A stretch of DNA of 64,000 nt, from NCBI GenBank assembly GCA_039105265.1, contig JAPFFF010000005.1, positions 7,301,501 to 7,365,500 of the forward strand. Reading direction: 5' to 3'. The notes under the pieces are model-generated. The model worked only from the letters and a program-made list of their open reading frames with translations, made no database searches and was not told where the DNA came from. This document shows, in pieces, positions 44,351-55,131 of this stretch (position 1 is its first letter; every line of letters begins with the position of its first letter). This DNA comes from Tritrichomonas musculus (taxonomy: Eukaryota > Parabasalia > Tritrichomonadida > Tritrichomonadidae). Both the position numbers and the translations under genes were made by a program.

Positions 44351-45107
44351 GCGCCATGTAGCTCCGCCTTCTTCACTGTGCCAGACAACTGGTTGCATGA
44401 ACAGGATGACAGAGGTTGCTCACATTCGCGTGGTTGTCATCGTCAAGAAGGATGTCATCAATATTCAAGTCGCCGTGGATCGCGCCTGCTGACTGCAATG
44501 ACTCACTCACCAAGACCACTTCAACAATCACTACAAATCGCTCTGATTTCGTCAGCTTCTTGATGAAACTCAAAAAGAACAGACGATGCAACTTGAAAAG
44601 AAATTGTTTGAATATTTCGAAGTTGTTCGCGATTTATTCATCAATTTCATTGTCACTCCTCGATGAATTTCTCTCTTTATCATTGAAAATCATTTTCAGA
44701 CTGCATCAATGCGAGTCGTTCCATTCGTGTCACTTCCAATTCTTCTGATGTTGCTACAAAAACAAAATTTCGAACTTCATCAAGTGATTCAACCATAGAA
44801 ACATCGATGATTTCCATCAATCATTTCAATTCTTTCACTTCCTCTCTCAAAAGTTATTCTTGATGAATATTGACACTTTTTACTGATGTTCTCGTAATTT
44901 GGCCAGTTCGTTGATTTCTGACAGATGTTGTTTCTTTTCTGACACTGACTTTTTCTTTTCTGAATATTTCAATGACACTTCTTCATCAAGATTCTTCTTC
45001 TCTTATTCCTACTTGTATAACCTCACCTCATTTCATCTCACCTCATAAAAGTCAGTCAAATTTCATGTGATTTGTTTTTCTCTTTCTGTGAGAATTTCTC
45101 TTCATTC

Positions 45108-46968
45108 TAATGATTCCTCCAAGGCCTATTTTGCTGGTACTGGCGGATTTTTTTTATTCATTGGCGGAAATCTTAACGTCAAAAATTTTCGGCCCCGGGC
45201 CTAAAGGCCCGGGGCCAATTATTTCAAAATCATACTATGATTATTAAATAAAGGTTTTTATTTTTATTTTTGTAATATTTGTATTTTTTAAATTTTATAA
45301 TGTTTACAAGAAAAAGAAAATACCGGTCATTATTAACGTAACTAATTTTTGTTTCTTTAAATTTGGCTTTTTTGGTCTCCTATCTAGAACGAATTCAAAA
45401 CTATTTTTTAAAATAGTAAATAGAATATATAAATCATGTTTATTTAGAAAAAAATGCTACGTATATTTAAGGTACAAATCCAGTACGTTTAGTAACCGCA
45501 ATTTTTTTTGACATTCTCAAAGAATAAAATGACATGTTAAATAAAAAACGATTATTTTCATCCATTTCATATAACATGTCATAATGTTTATTTAAATTGT
45601 AAAATAAGTGTCAAAAACAAACCTAGTCAATTTAAACTTTTTCAGAGACATGCAAATAATAAACGTTCTCCTATTCAAAAAATAACGTACTGGATTTGTA
45701 CCTTAACAATCGAAATTAATCGTATATAAATATGATAAAGATTATGTAAAAAAAAAATTTGTTCCACAATTATATCACCTTTGTGACAAAAAATACGATA
45801 AAAATAATACAAACGATTTATTGGTAAAAAATAAAAGATTTCTGAAATATCGTATTATTTTTATAATTTGGTGGGAATAATTTCCATATAAAGCATTGCT
45901 AAAACCCAACATTAAATTCTAACCTTCAATAAAGATGAAATTTCATAAGATCAAATCAAAATAATATTAATAAGATTTTAGAAAAGATTACTGAGCGGGC
46001 AAATTGCTTTATATTGGTGGTTTAAGTAATGCAATGCACAATAAAGTTCGATTGTTAATAAAGATTTATGAGTAATACACTTGTGGAAATAATTACTATG
46101 TAAATTGAAAAAAAAAGGCTGAGAACTTGGTGTATATCATAAGTTTTTGTTAAATATTTGACATCGAATGATAAAAATTATCAAAGCTACTGGAATTTGT
46201 GGATTTTATGAGTTCTTTGTGTTTCCAAATTTGAGAAAAAATATTTATGTCATTAATATTTGAGACAAAAATATGGGTGGCTGTCATTTCTTTTGATTAT
46301 TTTTGTTTTAGATATATCTTTGAATAATTAATGTATTTGAATTAAAAAAAAATATTTCTTTTTTTAAAATTAAATAATAAAAGAAACTATTAAAGAAATA
46401 AGAAAAAATTAATTCTTTTTTGTTCCGCCAAAACTTCCGCCAAATTGAATGTGGCGGAAGAATCGCCAAACGGTTTTTTTGCGCCAAATTGAATACTTTT
46501 TTGTGGCTTAACGGCCATTTTTTCCGCCACATTCAATTTGGCGGAAGTTTTGGCGGAACAAAAAAGGCTCTAAAATTGCTTTTTAAAATATATATAATTG
46601 TTATAATACAAATAAATAAGAATATTATTTATTTTATTTATGTCATTTTAATTAATATAACAAGATATTGAAATTTTTTAAAAAAAGGAAAGCATTCAAA
46701 AAGTTATAGAAAATCTTTTCAAAAAGTTAAAAAAGATTCAAAAAAAAAAAAAAATATTAAAATATCCTATAATTTTTAAAATATTTTTAGAATATTTTTA
46801 TAAAAATTATTAACTTACATATATATATTATTTATTAAGTTAAATTATTCTAAATTTTAACAATAAAAAAAACGAATTCTTTTTCAAAAAATGCCAGCGC
46901 CATTCCGCCAATGGTATTTTGTTTGGCGTGTCGCAAATTTGGCGGAAGTGGCCATGGCGGTATCATTA
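45108..46968. mobile_element. inverted-repeat element inserted in the right arm (1861 bp)
   Basis: The termini are TAATGATTCCTCCAAGGCC and, inverted, TAATGATACCGCCATGGCC. TTCATTC lies on both sides (45101-45107 and 46969-46975), and the left arm has this site once, uninterrupted, near 41115. The element contains a GC-rich hairpin at 45191-45216 (stem GGCCCCGGGCC, loop TAAA), a 45-bp inverted pair at 46416-46460/46522-46566 rich in TTCCGCCA motifs, and a nested element at 45467-45707. No transposase is seen. A 7-bp duplication does not point clearly to one superfamily. Confidence 0.85.
45467..45707. mobile_element. nested TTAA-flanked inverted-repeat element (241 bp)
   Basis: A perfect 23-bp inverted pair occupies 45467-45489 and 45685-45707, beginning TTAAGGTACAAATCC. 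TTAA at both outer ends would be the target duplication of a piggyBac-type element. The interior is non-coding. It lies within the larger insertion 45108-46968. Confidence 0.6.
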
Positions 46969-47999
46969 TTCATTCTTTAATTTCAATCTTTCGTAAATGT
47001 CTGTGCTGTCACTTTTCTTGATGTGTCACATATTCTGTTGTTTTGCAAATGGAGATAACAATATCTGATTTCTTATTCGTATATTATATTCCATAATTGA
47101 AATTCATTCAATACTTTTCTTGCTTTCGATGTTTTATTCTTCTTGAGACAAATTCTTCATAAATTTCTGTTTCTGAGATTATAAATGACAATCAAAATCC
47201 ATCGTGATCTCTGAAATACGCAGTTTAATGTAACAATATAATAAATAATGCGTATATGCTATGCATATATGACTTTTAACATGTATGTCACTCTTTGTTA
47301 ATTGATAATAAAATGAAGTGAAATTGACAACATTTTTTTCCACGAAAAGTTTTTTTTATCTCATCGAAATGCTCATTATTCGACTTTGTGATGAGTCTCG
47401 TGACTCAAAAATAGAGAAATATTGATCAGTATTCTTTATATTATGTATTTTATCAAAATCAAATGAATCTGTTGATATCAATATATTTGAGAAGAGCTCT
47501 TCTGAAAAATTGACTTACTTCGTTCGATTTCATTTTTTTATAATAGCAACACAAAGCATGGCATCAACAACATGATGAACAATTTTGCAGGTTCAAACAC
47601 TTCATCTTTCATTAGATATGCTCTTTTCATTTTTTCTTCATCGAGAGCAATGATGAGGATGTAAATGCATCGTAATATTTGTTTTTGTTAATATTTCATC
47701 ATCAGCGAAATTAATCAATGTTTTTTCTTCATTTATATGAAATTTATTAAATCGGTTGTTCTTTGACATTTTTCAAAAAAGTGAAGTGAAATATACTTTT
47801 TTTCAATTCACAAAAAACAAAATTTCAGTACAAAATGATGAATCATCGCACGCACAATGTGCTATAAACTGTTATAGAAACATTAAAAAAGGAAAGAAAA
47901 ACAAAAACAAAAACAAAACAAATAAAAAAGATAATGTTTACTTATTTAATTCACTTCAGAGTAAATAAAAATAAAAATAAAAATAAAATAAGAGAGGCG

Positions 48000-50411
48000 T
48001 CACTTGTATGGCGGGATTTTTGCCTTGTGCTCTTTGACTTTGTTTTTGAGTTCTCTCACCTGTGACTCTTCAAGAGGAACCATCTCGTAATCGTTCTTTT
48101 CCATACGAGAAACAATCTCACTGAAGCTCGGACGGTCTTTCGATTCGAAGTTCCAGCAGTCGCTGATCACTGACTTCGAAATGTCGCTGAACGAAGAAGG
48201 AATCGCGGCCTTCTTCCCACTCAGAAGTTCGCTCATCTTGATCTTCGGCATCTCTCCACCGCTCAGCACAAAGAAGCACAGAACTCCAAAAGAGTAAACA
48301 TCGACTTTTTCATCGTACGTGTCGCTTTCGTCGATGATTTCTGGCGCCATGAACTTCTGCGTGCCAAAGCCGCGAGTCATCGATGACTGCTCTTCTGCTG
48401 TCACAAGCCTCGCAATCCCGAAGTCGCCGATCTTGATCATACCGTCACTGCCAAACAGGATGTTCGAAGGCTTCAGGTCCCGGTGGATGATTCCTCGGCT
48501 GTGGACGTACTTCATACCTTCTGCAACCTGGTACAGGCAGAACGAAGATTCAACGCCGCTCAGAATTTTATTCTTCACGGCCGTTTCAAGGTTCTGGCAG
48601 CAAAACTCCAGCAGCATGCACGGACGACGATCAGCGTCTCCCATGAAGATGCCAAAAGTCTTCTCAATGTTCGGGTGACGCAGCATGCACAGCAGCTCGC
48701 ACTCCTTAAGAAAGTAACCGAAATTCCGCTGAATTGGCTCGCTGGCGTTCATCTCCTTCAGCGCGCAAGCTTCCTTCTTGTAGACCTTGTACACACGGCC
48801 AAAACCGCCAGAACCAACCTCTTCGCACCGATCAAGGCTCTCTATCGTACTCGCATCAAGAAGCTTCAGACTTCCAGCAGTCGATGAAGATGAGACCTGC
48901 CCGCGAAGCCTCTCGTTCTCTTCCTTCTGCCTTTCAATTTCTTCCTTTTGTGTTGAGTTCTCTTCCTTCAGTGCTGCAATCTCTTCCTTTTGTGTTGAGT
49001 TCTCTTCCTTCTGCCTTTCAATTTCTTCCTTTTGTGTTGAGTTCTCTTCCTTCTGCCTTTCAATTTCTTCCTTTTGTGTTGAGTTCTCTTCCTTCAGTGC
49101 TGCAATCTCTTCCTTTTGTGTTGAGTTCTCTTCCTTCTGCCTTTCAATTTCTTCCTTTTGTGTTGAGTTCTCTTCCTTCAGTGCTGCAATCTCTTCCTTT
49201 TGTGTTGAGTTCTCTTCCTTCAGTGCTGCAATCTCTTCTTTCAGTCTCAAAATTTCATCACTTGGTGTCTCTGCCACTTTTGATGCTGGTTCTTTTGTCA
49301 CTTTTTCTTTGATTGGTCTGATTGGTCGGTTTGGTGTGTTTGGAGGCGGCTCTGTTCCAACAAAAACAAGTGAAATAGCGCCGCCTGCAATGCTGAATGA
49401 AGCACCGCTGCTGATCGTTGTATCAGATGGCGTGTAAACATCGGAGCCTGGTTCAGTGGTGAGGAGCTGGCCACAATTGTTCCATCCACACGCGAGGACC
49501 TTCCCTTCTGACGTGATGAAAAGTGAATGAGCACCGCCAGCTGAGGCTGAAATGATTTTGTGTTTCAGTCCTCGAATTTCTGTGAATTCGCTTTCCGATG
49601 ATCGTCCTCCTCCCAGTCCCAGACTGCCATTTCTATCTGATCCGCGGACAAAGACTCGCCCATCTTTACAAACTGCCAGACAGTGATCATATATGCCTGA
49701 CACTTCGATGATTTCTGTTCCTTCAAGTTCTTTCACTATATCAAATGCCAATTGCCCACCTGCCTCTCTATTGTATGGAACATTTGCACAGAAGGCTCGA
49801 CCACTCGAGCCAGATGCAATGACGAATGACCTGCAGCAGGCGATGCTGACTGCTTTCTCACTCTGTGGAAGGACTGACTTTTCAATATTCTCTCTTCCTG
49901 CCTTCATGTCTCCTGATGTTATATAAAATATTGATCCTTCTGTGTCCACTGCTGCTGCTGTGCAATACCCACCAAAAAGATGAATAGGGTTGTGACCATT
50001 TATGTTCACAAAAACTGGGGCGCCTCTTTTGTGATCTTTATGAACATATGCAAGCTGGTTGTTCTTTGAACTAGAACTACAAAAAAGGTACAGAGTGTAA
50101 TTTTGGCCACAAACAGCTGAAATAATTTGGCAAGGACGACCTTCCTTGTCTTTAAGTTCAATTAGTTCTTCTTTTGTAAGATCTTCGTTCTTATGTGTTC
50201 CAAGGATTTGCCCATTTCTATTAGAGCCGACTGCATATCCTTCACCTTCTTTCGTAATCCAAATCGTGTGATCATGGCACGCTGAAAGTGAGGAAAGTGA
50301 AGAAATGTTGAGATGGGAGTCGCATGGCGGGCTGATGCATTGATATTTAGAAGCTCTTTTGTTTGATGCTTCGTTAAGTCTTATATCATTGTTGAATCCA
50401 CAAACTTTCAT
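48000..50411 (-). CDS. RCC1-repeat protein kinase, copy 2, with expanded coiled coil (803 aa)
   Basis: It has the same order as the gene at 37994-40078: RCC1 propeller, coiled coil, then a TKL-like kinase with all catalytic motifs (GSGGFGRVYK, HRDLKPSNIL, GDFGIAR, MAPE). It is 109 residues longer. One extra residue lies in the propeller (GGGRSS), ten lie in an insert (KEPASKVAET), and the remaining 98 equal seven units of a 14-residue repeat alternating KEEIAALKEENSTQ and KEEIERQKEENSTQ. The repeat is encoded at about 48920-49250. Fourteen residues make two heptads, so the insertion lengthens the coiled coil in register. The kinase part is nearly identical to copy 1, so the two genes may differ mainly in coiled-coil partners or spacing. 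Confidence 0.92.
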   Translation of the reverse strand: MKVCGFNNDIRLNEASNKRASKYQCISPPCDSHLNISSLSSLSACHDHTIWITKEGEGYAVGSNRNGQILGTHKNEDLTKEELIELKDKEGRPCQIISAVCGQNYTLYLFCSSSSKNNQLAYVHKDHKRGAPVFVNINGHNPIHLFGGYCTAAAVDTEGSIFYITSGDMKAGRENIEKSVLPQSEKAVSIACCRSFVIASGSSGRAFCANVPYNREAGGQLAFDIVKELEGTEIIEVSGIYDHCLAVCKDGRVFVRGSDRNGSLGLGGGRSSESEFTEIRGLKHKIISASAGGAHSLFITSEGKVLACGWNNCGQLLTTEPGSDVYTPSDTTISSGASFSIAGGAISLVFVGTEPPPNTPNRPIRPIKEKVTKEPASKVAETPSDEILRLKEEIAALKEENSTQKEEIAALKEENSTQKEEIERQKEENSTQKEEIAALKEENSTQKEEIERQKEENSTQKEEIERQKEENSTQKEEIAALKEENSTQKEEIERQKEENERLRGQVSSSSTAGSLKLLDASTIESLDRCEEVGSGGFGRVYKVYKKEACALKEMNASEPIQRNFGYFLKECELLCMLRHPNIEKTFGIFMGDADRRPCMLLEFCCQNLETAVKNKILSGVESSFCLYQVAEGMKYVHSRGIIHRDLKPSNILFGSDGMIKIGDFGIARLVTAEEQSSMTRGFGTQKFMAPEIIDESDTYDEKVDVYSFGVLCFFVLSGGEMPKIKMSELLSGKKAAIPSSFSDISKSVISDCWNFESKDRPSFSEIVSRMEKNDYEMVPLEESQVRELKNKVKEHKAKIPPYK

Positions 50412-50481
50412 TGTTTTTGTTGGATGAAAATTTTATAAATTTTATTATGAATTTTTCAATTAAACGATGTTATCTCTCAAA

Positions 50482-51283
50482 TAAGGTTTTGAGAAACCGC
50501 TCAAAAATTCTGAAATTTGAATCCCCCTTTCAAATTAAACTCAATTATTTGAGAGTGGAATGTAAATGCTTTCTAAAACGTTCCAGTAAATAATTAAGAT
50601 AATATCATTATTACCATTATATTATTCACTCCAAAGTGGAAATGATATATGATATCTTTTTGAGTGAAAAAAAAAGAAATATTGCTATTATTATGATTAT
50701 TATATTAATTTTCACTAACCTATAATTTTCTAATCAACCTCAAAATAATGATATATTAACACCATTTTTATTCATTTTACATATTTGCTTCAAATTTTTA
50801 GCTTTTATTATAATTATTTAATTCTTTAATTTATTCCAAGTTTGATATTTTATGTAAAAAACAGTTTTTTTACTATATAATGAGTATACATATATGATAT
50901 AGGCGAGTTAAAAATCTTATTATACATTAAATTATAGTAAAAATAAGAAATGCTTCTTATTTTGTCGATTACTTCTATTAAAAAAGAGATTTTTAAATTT
51001 TAGCACAGATCCATCAACTCATAAGTTTTGTCGAAATATAATAGCTATAAAATAAATATTAATATTTAATTCAGATAAGAAATAACTTTTGCATAAATTG
51101 TTCAATTGATATAATTTTCCATAATATTTTCTAATTATTTAAAATATTATATTACTAATATTACTAATTTATTTTTAAATGTAATAAGCTAGTACAAATT
51201 AAAATATTTAATAATATATAAAATTGATTTTGTATATTTTACAAATTATATTTTCAATTAAAAATCGGTTATTAAAAACCCTA
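50482..51283. mobile_element. hAT-type non-autonomous element with 8-bp target duplication (802 bp)
   Basis: The ends read TAAGGTTTTGAGAAACCG and, inverted, TAGGGTTTTTAATAACCG. CTCTCAAA flanks both sides (50474-50481 and 51284-51291). The left arm carries the same site uninterrupted, near 37928-37938 (inverted TTTGAGAG). An 8-bp duplication fits hAT. The interior is AT-rich with no coding frame. It lies in the promoter region of RCC1-kinase copy 2, about 70 bases upstream of its ATG. Confidence 0.85.
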
Positions 51284-51484
51284 CTCTCAAATTTCAATAT
51301 TCTTTGAAATTTTCATGAAATTTAAAATAATATTTATCTCGATTAATACATAATATTTCCTTTTATTTAATTAATAAATTGGTTATATATATATGTATTA
51401 AATAATTAAAATACTATAAATAAAAACAATAATTATTCTTTATTTAAATAATTCAAAACTTAGATAAACATGGGTGAGAAACTG

Positions 51485-52094
51485 TTTTTTTGACCTCAAA
51501 AAGTTTCAAAATCTCTTCGAATTTTAGGTTTTATTTGGTGATTTTAATAAATTTTCTTACCCATTTAATAATCTTTAAATTGGTCATTGAAACCAATCAA
51601 AAAACTTAATATTCATCGAGTTTTTTTTGACTTCACATACTAATAGATCTCTCTTCGTAAGAGATATCCTTCAAAACTACTAATACTATTTGATTTTATA
51701 CATATGCATTATACATTATAAAACATAAATATTTATAATTACTTTGTAGTTAGTCCAAAAAAGTTAATATAATAATTATTTTTAAGTTTTTTCGATACAT
51801 GATCTTTTCTAACTTTTTATTTTGTAATATTCGATTTCTTCTTTTAATGCTCAATAAAATGATATATTTTGTTTGAACATAACTTCAAAGATAAAGTTTA
51901 GTTTGAAAAATGAATTCAAAAAGTTGAATTAATAAACGGAATGATTCAATTTTCGGCGGTTAGGAAATTAATTTTAAACGATCAAACTCAATATTTTTGC
52001 TTTAAAATATATTATAAGAATAGGGAATATTATTTAAAATGAGGTTCCGCCATTTATAAAATCAAAAAATTCAAAATGACCATTTTTTACCCAA
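51485..52094 (-). repeat. dispersed repeat, copy B (about 600 bp)
   Basis: Inverted match to 801-1408. It begins 19 bases after the outer edge of the right duplication arm. No coding frame is seen. Confidence 0.65.
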
Positions 52095-52099
52095 ATTAT

Positions 52100-53240
52100 T
52101 TTTTATGGAAAATAAAATGCGATTATCTAATTCACCTTTGATGATTTTGATTTTTTAAATAGTACATTATATGTAGCTATTAAAAATCTATCTAAATATA
52201 AAATAACTGGAAAAAGTCTTGGATGGCTAACACATAGATAAACAGATCATGACTTAAATATTTTCGCCTTTTTATTCTTTTGATATTCTTTCAACCAATG
52301 TGTTGACATAAATGATCTTTCATTTATGACTTCATTTTCATATTCTTCTTCGTCATCATCTTTTTTAGAAACAAAAACATTAATTTCTTCATTTTTTGCT
52401 TTATTTATATATTCAAACATTTTTTTTCCAATTCCATTGTCCTGTTTCACATTATCGTATGTCTTCCTCGGTTCTTAAATTTATTGAGCCTGCCAATCAA
52501 ATCAGAAATCATTTTCCTCAATCTCTCATTTCTCACAAGAGCGCTTTCTTGTTTTCCTCAATGATTCAAAATAGGATTCAATATTTTTTACTTTTCTATG
52601 TTTTTCATCTTGAATAATGTCTTGTATGTAGTGAATGCATTGCTATCATCACTTGGTTGGATTTATTCAATCATTATTCAATGAATGATGTAATTATTTG
52701 CTGAATCTCACTAACAATTTTGATTTCATTCAAAATTGTCTCTGTCAGTTTATAAGTGTGCAATTTCCAACAAGCATTACTATTTTCACTTCATTTGTCA
52801 TGAAGCCATAGACATTGTCCTACAGCCAAATAAATTATTCATGCAAAACTATGGCGGAAAAGTTGAAAGTTGAAAACTTTTTCTGCTGTCAAGAACTCTT
52901 TCTATCAAAATTTAATTTGAGGATTCAAAAAGGAGGCCGCCGACAAAAAATTTTTAATCCTGATATCATGGTTACTATATGAATATATAATATTATTCAT
53001 AGATGCTTAATTCATCAAAATATTAGAAATATATCCACTCATTCAGAGATATTATTATTTTAATATTTTAACGTACTCTCAGAAATGATATCAAAAAGTT
53101 TTATTATTCAGAATTTTTTTTTTGTAAATAATTAAAATACATCATTATATGTTCAATATATTATAAAATAAATATATTAAATAAAATATATTATATAATA
53201 GATGTTGAATTATGCAAACAAAAGAACTTTCATGAGTAGT
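52100..53240. other. intergenic region with possible decayed coding remnant
   Basis: On the minus strand, 52247-52475 keeps an open frame (KAKNEEINVFVSKKDDDEEE) but has no ATG, and upstream DNA to about 52870 is less AT-rich with stops in all frames. It may be the tail of an old pseudogene. I cannot name it. The rest is AT-rich without features. Confidence 0.35.
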
Positions 53241-53248
53241 TAATAAAT

Positions 53249-53650
53249 TGTCCTGAAAAGTGCTCTAAACGACCACTTTTCATGACAATTTGACCACTTT
53301 TCGTTCATTTTTCGTTCTAAAAGACCACTTTTTCAATAAAAACAAGACCAAATGACCATTTTTTTGAAAAATTTGACCATTTGGAGAACTTTTTGATAGA
53401 TTTCTTTTAATAATTTGAACATGAATTTGACCTTTTTGGTCGATTTTCTTTGAAAAATTTGACCTTTTAAGACCTTTTATTTCAAGAAATTTGACCATTT
53501 GACCTCCTAATTTATACTCGTCCTGAAAACCGCTATATAAAGTACTAAATGACCTTCAAAATTCGTATTTTTACTTAAAAAGTGGGTCATTTGACCTATT
53601 TTTATCAAATTCTAAAAACTAATTGTCCTGAAAACCGCTATATAGGTGAA
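53249..53650. repeat. degenerate repeats with TTTGACCATTT and TCCTGAAAACCGCTATA motifs
   Basis: The segment TTGTCCTGAAAAGTGCTCTA at 53248 recurs as TCGTCCTGAAAACCGCTATA at 53519 and TTGTCCTGAAAACCGCTATA at 53623. Between them are many TTTGACCATTT and GACCACTTTT units. The 72-codon frame across this stretch is a product of the repeats. Possible recombination or element-edge sequence. Confidence 0.6.
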
Positions 53651-53727
53651 AATTAAGCACATTAAAATTTTACTTCAAAAAGTTTCCCATCCACATTTTT
53701 CAATTATTATTTTAAAATAAAGATTTT

Positions 53728-53935
53728 TTATTAAATTGAATTATCATTCAAAATTAATTTATTCTCTATTATTATTATTTTTTTTAATAAATTGAATTAT
53801 CATTCAAAATTTATTTATTTTCTATCATTATTATTTTTTTATTAAATTGAATTCTCAATTCAAAATTAATTTATTTTCTATCATTATTATTTTTTAAAAA
53901 ATTGAATTCTCAATTCAAAATTAATTTATTCTCCT
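53728..53935 (+). repeat. four tandem copies of an approximately 55-60-bp AT-rich unit
   Basis: Each copy has the form AAATTGAATT(A/C)TCA, then ATTCAAAATTAATTTATT, then CTATTATTATT. Divergence between copies is low to moderate. It lies just before the compact gene cluster starts. Confidence 0.75.
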
Positions 53936-54187
53936 AATTAAATTTTTAAAAAAGCATTTATCAGAAAAAGTTTTGCATCCATATTAATTAAATTAATTTA
54001 AAACATTAATGAATATTGTAAATATATTTTAATAATTAAATTAATTTAATAAATAAAGTTAATAAATGAAATGATTCCCAACACCCTTTTAAAAAGTTAA
54101 AAATTTTAATGATATGACTACTTATTTTCAATTAAAATTTTAATTGAATACTTTCACTTCATTTATAATATTAAACAAGTACCAATA

Positions 54188-54352
54188 ATGAAACTACTAG
54201 AAACTATGAAACCTATGAAAGAAATGCAACCATTCAACTGTTCACTCAAATTAGAATTCACAGAAAAATTTCTTAGAAATGAAGTTATAGGCGCCGATAA
54301 TGGAATTTCTTTGAAACGATTTTCTATTCTAATTTATGATACATATGATTAA
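54188..54352 (+). CDS. small hypothetical protein (54 aa) at the edge of the cluster
   Basis: The frame MKLLETMKPMKEMQPFNCS... runs from ATG 54188 to TAA 54350-54352. TTTCACTTCATTT at 54152-54164 lies 25-35 bases upstream and matches the motif preceding other genes of the cluster, which is the main reason for calling it. No family is recognised. Confidence 0.45.
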   Translation: MKLLETMKPMKEMQPFNCSLKLEFTEKFLRNEVIGADNGISLKRFSILIYDTYD

Positions 54353-54363
54353 ATTCATTGAAT

Positions 54364-54592
54364 TCCTCCTAAAGAGGGTAAATAGAAAAAGATATGTTTT
54401 TTCTATTTGAAAGCAACACATCATCTAATAATAAAATTGTTATTAGTTTTGATAATTTTTATAGAAACTACAGCGTTTCGGAGTTTCTGATACAAAATTG
54501 TTGATGAAACTTTTAATATTCTCAGACTTTTACACAAAGTCATTTTATTTATTATTTAGTAAACGGATTTAATAAATCCCTCTTTAGGAGGA
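54364..54592. repeat. 15-bp inverted pair around a 200-bp non-coding segment
   Basis: TCCTCCTAAAGAGGG at 54364-54378 is the exact complement of 54578-54592. Each half is itself a small hairpin (CCTC/GAGG). It could be a transcription end signal used from both sides, or the edge of a small element. Confidence 0.5.
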
Positions 54593-54773
54593 AAAAACCA
54601 CTTTTTGAAAAGATTGAATTTCAGCAAAACAATCTTTTTACCGTTTTTTCTTTTTCAAAGGTTTACACAAACCTTTATTTTTTATTATTAATCTATTTTA
54701 ATTAATAAACGACACCATTTTTTAAACCAACTTTTTTATTTTTTTTCTTTTTTTAATTTTTTGTTAGTCAACT

Positions 54774-55096
54774 TGAAAAAGTAAAGAAAAGTAAAGTTAA
54801 GTAAAGTAAAGTAAAGTAAAGTTAAGTAAAGTAAAGAAAAGTAAAGTAAAGTAAAGTTAAGAAAAGTTAAGAAAAGTTAAGTTAAGAAAAGTAAAGTAAA
54901 GAAAAGTAAAGAAAAGTTAAGAAAAGTAAAGTAAAGTAAAGTAAAGTAAAGAAAAGTAAAGAAAAGTAAAGAAAAGTAAAAAGAAAAGTAAAGTAAAGTT
55001 AAGAAAAGTTAAGAAAAGTTAAGAAAAGTAAAGTAAAGTTAAGAAAAGTTAAGAAAAGTAAAGTTAAGAAAAGTAAAGTAAAGTTAAGAAAAGTAA
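54774..55096 (+). repeat. pentanucleotide microsatellite (GTAAA/GTTAA/GAAAA)
   Basis: About 64 pentamer units of the form G(T/A)(A/T)AA run almost without interruption. A short inverted counterpart (about 10 units, TTTAC/TTAAC/TTTTC) lies at 58207-58256, between two small genes of the cluster. The two tracts bracket 55.1-58.2 kb. Confidence 0.9.
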
Positions 55097-55131
55097 TTTT
55101 TTCTTTTTAAATTTTTTTCTCGTTATTAAAA

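Larger units (their letters stand above)
44090..47769 (-). pseudogene. protein kinase pseudogene, right-arm copy, interrupted by an element
   Basis: The ATG equivalent is at 47769. The catalytic-loop remnant IHGDLNIDDILLDDDN lies near 44440-44500. Then come SYMAPERFNEEDKSNEKAD (near 44310-44365) and, in another frame, the C-lobe end (LINFCLNIEAKKN). An 1861-bp mobile element is inserted at 45108-46968. Past the MAPE motif the sequence is unlike the left-arm copy, so the arms were joined to two different kinase C-termini. Confidence 0.7.
44351..51465 (-). repeat. right arm of the large inverted duplication
   Basis: This is the inverted counterpart of 37748-41890. It is longer because of two insertions (45108-46968 and 50482-51283), an expanded coiled-coil repeat inside the RCC1-kinase gene and small indels. 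The outer boundary at 51465 ends at TCAAAACTTAGAT, which corresponds to ATCTAGGTTTTGA at 37748. Confidence 0.85.

Noticed and set aside
53280-53498. 72-codon frame with repeated KGQI segments
   Set aside because: Produced by the TTTGACC repeats; no start context and no protein-like variation.
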